A stretch of 64,000 bases of DNA. It comes from Cercis canadensis (taxonomy: Eukaryota > Streptophyta > Magnoliopsida > Fabales > Fabaceae). Made by a program: the position numbers and the translations under genes. Of this stretch, positions 59,194 to 64,000 are shown in pieces. The stretch spans positions 1,158,930 through 1,222,929 of the forward strand of contig QAOA01001289.1 of the NCBI GenBank assembly GCA_003255065.1, given 5' to 3'. How positions within the stretch are numbered: the first letter of the stretch is position 1; each line of letters starts with the position of its first letter. The notes beneath the pieces were generated by a model. The model saw nothing but the letters and a program-made list of their open reading frames with translations. It had not been told where the DNA came from and ran no database searches.

Positions 59194-59928
59194 ACAAATG
59201 CTAATTTTTTTTCATTTTTTATTTAGATTTCTTTGGTGAAATTAACATTCACCTTCAAAATTTGGGATTTGATTTCCATATCTCAAACTGAATAATGCTG
59301 TTGACATCAAAAAATGTTTTAAAAAGCAAAGATTAAGTTTTATTTTGGTTTAGGAATTTTTTACCCATGCCTCTCATCAAATTAACTAATTGCAGACTTC
59401 CTCTATATTTGTTTCTTACCATCTTTGTATTATAAGTTTTAAGTTCCTAGACTTACAGAATTCAAGATGAGAAAATCTAATTTCCTGCGAAAAACTTATG
59501 GCCACTTTGTAATCACTTTAAGAATCAAATCAACTTAAAAGTTTAATATACAATTTTCTGACCATATGTGAAGTTCTTATACTCTTTTTGGGTTTAGAGA
59601 ATCCATATAATGCTATATGCATACACATTCATTCACATTTATAATATATGTTAAATATCTTACATTTATGCTATATCCCAAATGATATTACATGTTAGCC
59701 TTGTTACATATATATTTTTTTGGCCATGAGTTATAACTTATAAGATTTACAGCTTAAGTCAAATAACTTCCACATCTAACTTGTGAAGCTACGAAGTCAT
59801 ATACATATCTTACATTTATAGTTCAAATCTTCAATGCTTAACTACAACAAAAGGTTACTTTTACCCATTACCCATTATATCTCTCCACAGAACCGCAGAA
59901 TGCAAAAGCTCAAAAGCACTTGCAAAAC
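59194..59928. other. 3' flank of REM gene B, no gene seen
   Basis: AT-rich host sequence between element 3 and the REM B stop codon; the 3' UTR of REM B begins at 59928 and runs leftward. Nothing else recognised. Confidence 0.5.
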
Positions 59929-62900
59929 CTAACTGTGGCATCTGAAAATATGAACTTTCAGCACTGCATCTTTCCTGTTAATCAGCTCAAAGGCACAAAC
60001 ATCTCCAGCTTGCAAGTTATTTTCTTTTGCAAATGAAAGCCAACCAGCAGATAGCTTGCTTGATGATTTGTGAGAACACAGCAACTTTACATGAAACCTT
60101 CTTTGCCCTACCTGTAATATCATCATATTTTGCTCCCTATTTTTCATATGCATCCTGAGGAATTTATTTGGAACAGTCTGCATAACATAACATTGTTCAC
60201 CACAATCAGAACAGAAAGTAACGATTCATGAGAGTTTAAGTTAACATCTGTAGACATGCTTAATATAAATGATAGTAAAAAAATACTATTTTGATCTACT
60301 TATAAAACTTTTAAGGACTCAAGTGATATAAAAAATGACATTATACTCTAATATAAAAGCTTCACCACTACCACAAATATATCCTTTCTGTTTATCAACC
60401 CTACCGGTTTGCTTGTCAAGGACATATGATTAGGACTTATAGTGACTTTGAAAAAGGGATTCTTTGAATTAAACTTTTCAGCTTCTTCCAAAGCTCTGAT
60501 TGCCCCGGGCATAGTCAATAAAGTTATTTGACTAAACTTCCCACCTGTGTTATATATGCCAATAAAACCAGTCAGTTTAGGAATTCAGTATTCTGCATGC
60601 AATTGAAATTTCATGGTGTGCTTGCATGCTTACTAGATTCAACTTTAGCTTTCTTCAAAGGGTAATGTGATACTTGAGATCTGATTTGGTCACATAAGTA
60701 AGCGGTCTTAGATTTGATTTTACTAGGACAAACATCTTTTGTCTGAATATCTGGGATTCTCTCAGGTTTTGCTCCATTAACTCCACTCCCTTGAGCTGTT
60801 TCAAGAGAAAACATTTCAACTTTTGTTATGTAGATCAAGCAGGATAATGAGGTTTTGTAACTCAACATTTGTTTTACCTGGATACTTAGAATTATCTCGG
60901 TGTTGAGTACCTTGAAAAATTGTCACTACAAATGTAAGTTTGATTCTGTGAATGAGCTCGAAGACACAAACATCACCTATTTTCAAATCATTGTCTACCA
61001 AAAATTGCCTCCATCCACATGAAAATTCAGGGATTTTTCTTTCTTCTGATATTCTAGAATTGTATAGGACAGACCAAAGTCTACCGTCTACTCTCTGAAG
61101 GGTGATGACAAGCCTAGTATTCTTTTGAACATTGAAATATTTCTCTTCAAATTCCAATGGTACATGCTGTCGAAGAAATCGTGAATTAGAGTTAGAAACT
61201 GTTCCTTTTTTTATAGGTAACTTGGAAATGTTGGAGTTTCTGTTTTGTAAATTTGAATTCCATATATGTCAACATATATATGAAACTAGAAGGAAACTTA
61301 CCAAGTTTGCTTTGCCAGAAACGTAAGATTTTGTCATGGTAACCTTGAAATATGGATTTTGAGATTTAAAAGACTTGGTCCTTTCAAGTGCTATATTTTT
61401 CTTATTGATCTGCATCCTTCTAGGCACTTCAGGTTTCAGACTTTTGCTAGAAGTAGAAATGCTTATGTTACCCTTCTTGTTTTGTGACAACCCTTTTGCA
61501 TCACATGCAAGATTGCTAGGAGTTCTTCTTTCTAGCTTCACTTTATCAGCACTGCTTCCATGAGCTAATTAAGAATCATTCCAAGAGAAAGTTGAAGAGA
61601 TTCATTTCTTTTTTGCCAGATAAAGAGATTCATGAATACTTGTATACATATAAACCAAATGACACAGTAACACATTTTATATATACCTTGTGAAAATGAG
61701 CAACTTGGATCTTCAGCAGCTCGGAAAATCAGTACTTTGAATGAAAGTTCATCACTCTTGGTTAGCTCAAAAACACAAACATCATCCACTTTCAGATTAT
61801 TATCACTTGCAAATTTTTTCCAGCCAGCATTGATTTTGGGAACATTATACTCAGCAGACCAAGTTCTCCCATCTGAGATCTCAAGGGTCAAAGTGCCTCG
61901 CTTGTTCTTGATATGTTCTTCTGCAAATTGGGTTGGTATATTCTTGATTTTTTTTTTTTTTTGACAAGGTGAATCATGAAAGAGCAGAAAAAATTAGTTA
62001 AATGTTTATTTCACCTAAAAGATTAAAAAGACAATTTATAGCAGAAAAATAAGTCAAATCCATGGCCTTGCACGCATCTAATGGAAAGCTCACCAAGGAA
62101 TATTTATCAGCATACGAGGGTTGCATGGCAATCTTGAAAGTGGGATTTTCAGATGTTAATGTACTGGTTCTCTTTAAAGCTCCAATTTTTTCAGTAGCAG
62201 TTAATGGTCCAATCCTTGTTTTCTGCTGAGAATTTGGGTACTTCTTGGTAAATATTCTTTCTCCCTTCTCTTCTGTGAAAATTTTGATCAGTCTCAAAGA
62301 AACATGGCATATTATGAATTCTTTACCCAAAAATAGAAATCTGATTCATAAATTGAAAAGAAATTATAGTATTGAAAAAAAAAATACCTTCCATTTTTTT
62401 CTTGGAAGATTTCTCATACGCATTGCCATTTGTTGATTTCTCTAACTTTGTTCCTTGAGATTGTCTACCTTCAGTTTGAACATTAAGATGCACATTTTTC
62501 AGATTGAAGCTTCTTTCATCACCTCCATTTGTGCCACTTCTTAGTTTCTTTTGAGGCCGAGGCGACAACAATGGTAATTTCAATCTAGTCTTCCATTGTG
62601 AAGGTTTCTCATCCAAGATTTCAACTGAGTCATCAGTGAACTGATCGTCAAGTTTGGTTTTCTCATCATGAGGGCAATAGACAGGGTATTCCATTTCAAG
62701 GGTACTCAAGTCAAATAAGAGTACATCAAAGTGAGAAGTTTCTTGATACTTGAACAACATTAAATGTCCTTCATCTAGAGAGTAATATCTAACAAATTCT
62801 TTCCAACCATTTTGAAACCAAATATCACCATCATGTTTTGTCCAATATATTGTCCAAATCTGACCATCTGGAGGGTTCAAAAACACTGGGTTTGACAGAT

Positions 62901-64000
62901 TAAATCCATATTTCCTTGTAAATTTTCTTGGAATCCTCTGTGAAGAACCAGTTGTTAGTATGCAATATAAAGACACTAGTACTGATTTTGACTTACAAAA
63001 AAGGTAAGATAGAATCATATTTAGTCCACCATTTCACAAACAAAAGTATTGTTTTTGAGTTCAGAGCCAAGGACTAGCAAGTGACTCAAACACATGGCCT
63101 TCTTAAACTTAACACCAATAGTTACAGTTGCTTTTTGCTCTTACTAATGGTTCCAACTTCCTACACTAATCAAGAATAGCCCTCCATATATATGTAAAGT
63201 AAGATGATAATTTTCATGGGTGATGGATAGAGTACAGACAAAAAAGAAGAAAGAAAAGCCCTAAGAACTAGATGTCCATGTTTTTGATACAATAAACAAA
63301 AATTGGATGAAAAAATGTTTGTGACTTTGCATATAAAATCCCATTTACTTTTTTTTGTTTCTGTTCTGGACCATGTTGACCCAATAGTTATATCAGACAC
63401 ATTGTCGTCAAGTTTTCAACAAATTTATCACCTAAAGTCACAGCTACCTTAGAGTTTATAAGATTGTTAAAGATCCCAAAGATCTAAATTCCTTCAAACC
63501 TCACACTACTGCAGGTATACGACATGTGAATAAAGTTCCTACAGATCTTCATTTCCTCCAATACTAAACCTAATGTACTAAGCAGTATGAAAAGTATAAA
63601 CTAAGCCAAGAACAATAACAGCATAGTTAATTAGTTATGGTTCTGTGTGGTGTCCAACAACAGTATTCTTTTCAACGCAATATATATCTCAAAGAACAAT
63701 GAAAAATCTGAGAGCAAGCGGTCCAAGTGTTTGATATGATTACTACTAGTTCAAGGGNACTAAGAAGTATGAAAAGTATAAACTAAGCCAAGAACAATAA
63801 CAGCATAGTTAATTAGTTATGGTTCTGTGTGGTGTCCAACAACAGTATTCTTTTCAACGCAATATATATCTCAAAGAACAATGAAAAATCTGAGAGCAAG
63901 CGGTCCAAGTGTTTGATATGATTACTACTAGTTCAAGGGAAAGACATTGAAGCAGAGAAGGAAACAGGAAGATAGGGATAATAACACTTACAAGAATTCC
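59929..64000 (-). CDS. REM-type B3 domain transcription factor B, four B3 units (5' end outside)
   Basis: Nuclear DNA-binding protein. Exons (minus): 64000-63992 (end of exon 1, partial), 62937-62388, 62272-62094, 61942-61687, 61564-61302, 61166-60878, 60795-60634, 60544-60405, 60177-59929. All introns are GT-AG with consistent phases and no internal stop. If exon 1 is 72 nt as in gene A the protein would be 719 residues. B3 units: 1, exons 1-2 (RIPRKFTRKYG, PVFLNPPDG, WTKHDGDIWFQNGWKEF); 2, exons 3-4 (FKIAMQPSY, DDVCVFEL); 3, exons 5-6 (YFKVTMTKSYV, GDVCVFELIHR); 4, exons 8-9 (FFKVTISPNHM, GDVCAFELINR, RCHS-stop). Exons 2 and 7 supply acidic and basic linkers (DSVEIL, KKLRSG). Gene A has one B3 unit fewer. 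The promoter and true start lie beyond 64000. Confidence 0.9.
63577..63939. repeat. Direct repeat across the N at 63758 (probable assembly artefact)
   Basis: 63577-63757 and 63759-63939 are near-identical copies of REM B intron 1 joined by one undetermined base. The same intron is broken in the same way in gene A (10564). Confidence 0.85.

Noticed and set aside
1..64000. CRISPR arrays, operons or bacterial defence genes
   Set aside because: No regularly spaced short repeats; all genes are intron-containing plant genes or eukaryotic transposons.

Overview
The window is eudicot-type plant nuclear DNA. It is AT-rich, has intron-rich genes with canonical GT-AG splicing, plant-specific REM-type B3 transcription-factor genes, an F-box pseudogene, and plant lineages of LTR retrotransposons (Athila and Reina). 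No prokaryotic, organellar or CRISPR features were seen. The species cannot be named from the sequence alone.

Layout, left to right. (1) 1.5-5.8 kb, minus strand: a complete 10-exon cytosolic tyrosyl-tRNA synthetase gene that conceptually splices to 386 codons plus stop. (2) 6.28-6.68 kb: a long fold-back element. (3) 7.7-10.75 kb, minus: REM gene A, with three B3 units and a 1-nt net deletion in a linker exon that causes premature termination. (4) 11.8-18.3 kb: a dead hAT transposase C-terminus, short direct repeats, and a roughly 2.8 kb tandem duplication. Each copy holds a decayed minus-strand gene for a six-cysteine (thionin-like) peptide. The second copy also carries a 184-bp MITE that is absent from the first. 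(5) 18.6-20.95 kb, minus: an inverted-repeat element, then two head-to-tail REM pseudogenes; the larger one has a tRNA-derived SINE in its intron. (6) 21.2-30.3 kb: a pol-less Athila-like element (TSD TCTCT) with a solo LTR (TSD CAAGT) nested in its gag. (7) 31.2-34.5 kb: a LINE zf-RVT remnant and a 2.16 kb non-autonomous hAT-like element. (8) 35.1-39.0 kb: an F-box/FBA pseudogene split by a solo LTR (TSD TGAAT), itself split by a collapsed Athila-like element (TSD ATGTC). (9) 39.2-44.6 kb: a Reina-type chromovirus (TSD CATGT), full length but dead. (10) 44.96-59.19 kb, minus: a full-length Athila element with gag, protease, RT, RNase H, integrase and an env-position ORF (TSD GAATT). (11) 59.9-64.0 kb, minus: REM gene B, four B3 units, open in every visible exon; its first exon runs off the window.

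The host story is a tandem REM cluster (A, two dead copies, B) pulled apart by about 38 kb of nested retrotransposons. Exon 1 and intron 1 of A and B are far more alike than their other exons, which suggests gene conversion or unequal exchange. Stops in the transposons fall mostly at expected Gln, Trp or Arg codons, the pattern expected from C-to-T decay of methylated DNA.

Assembly caution: eight of the eleven single-N positions are flanked by near-identical direct copies of 180-465 bp. These look like unmerged contig ends rather than biology. Removing them makes the two LTRs of the large Athila element exactly the same length (1,451 bp).
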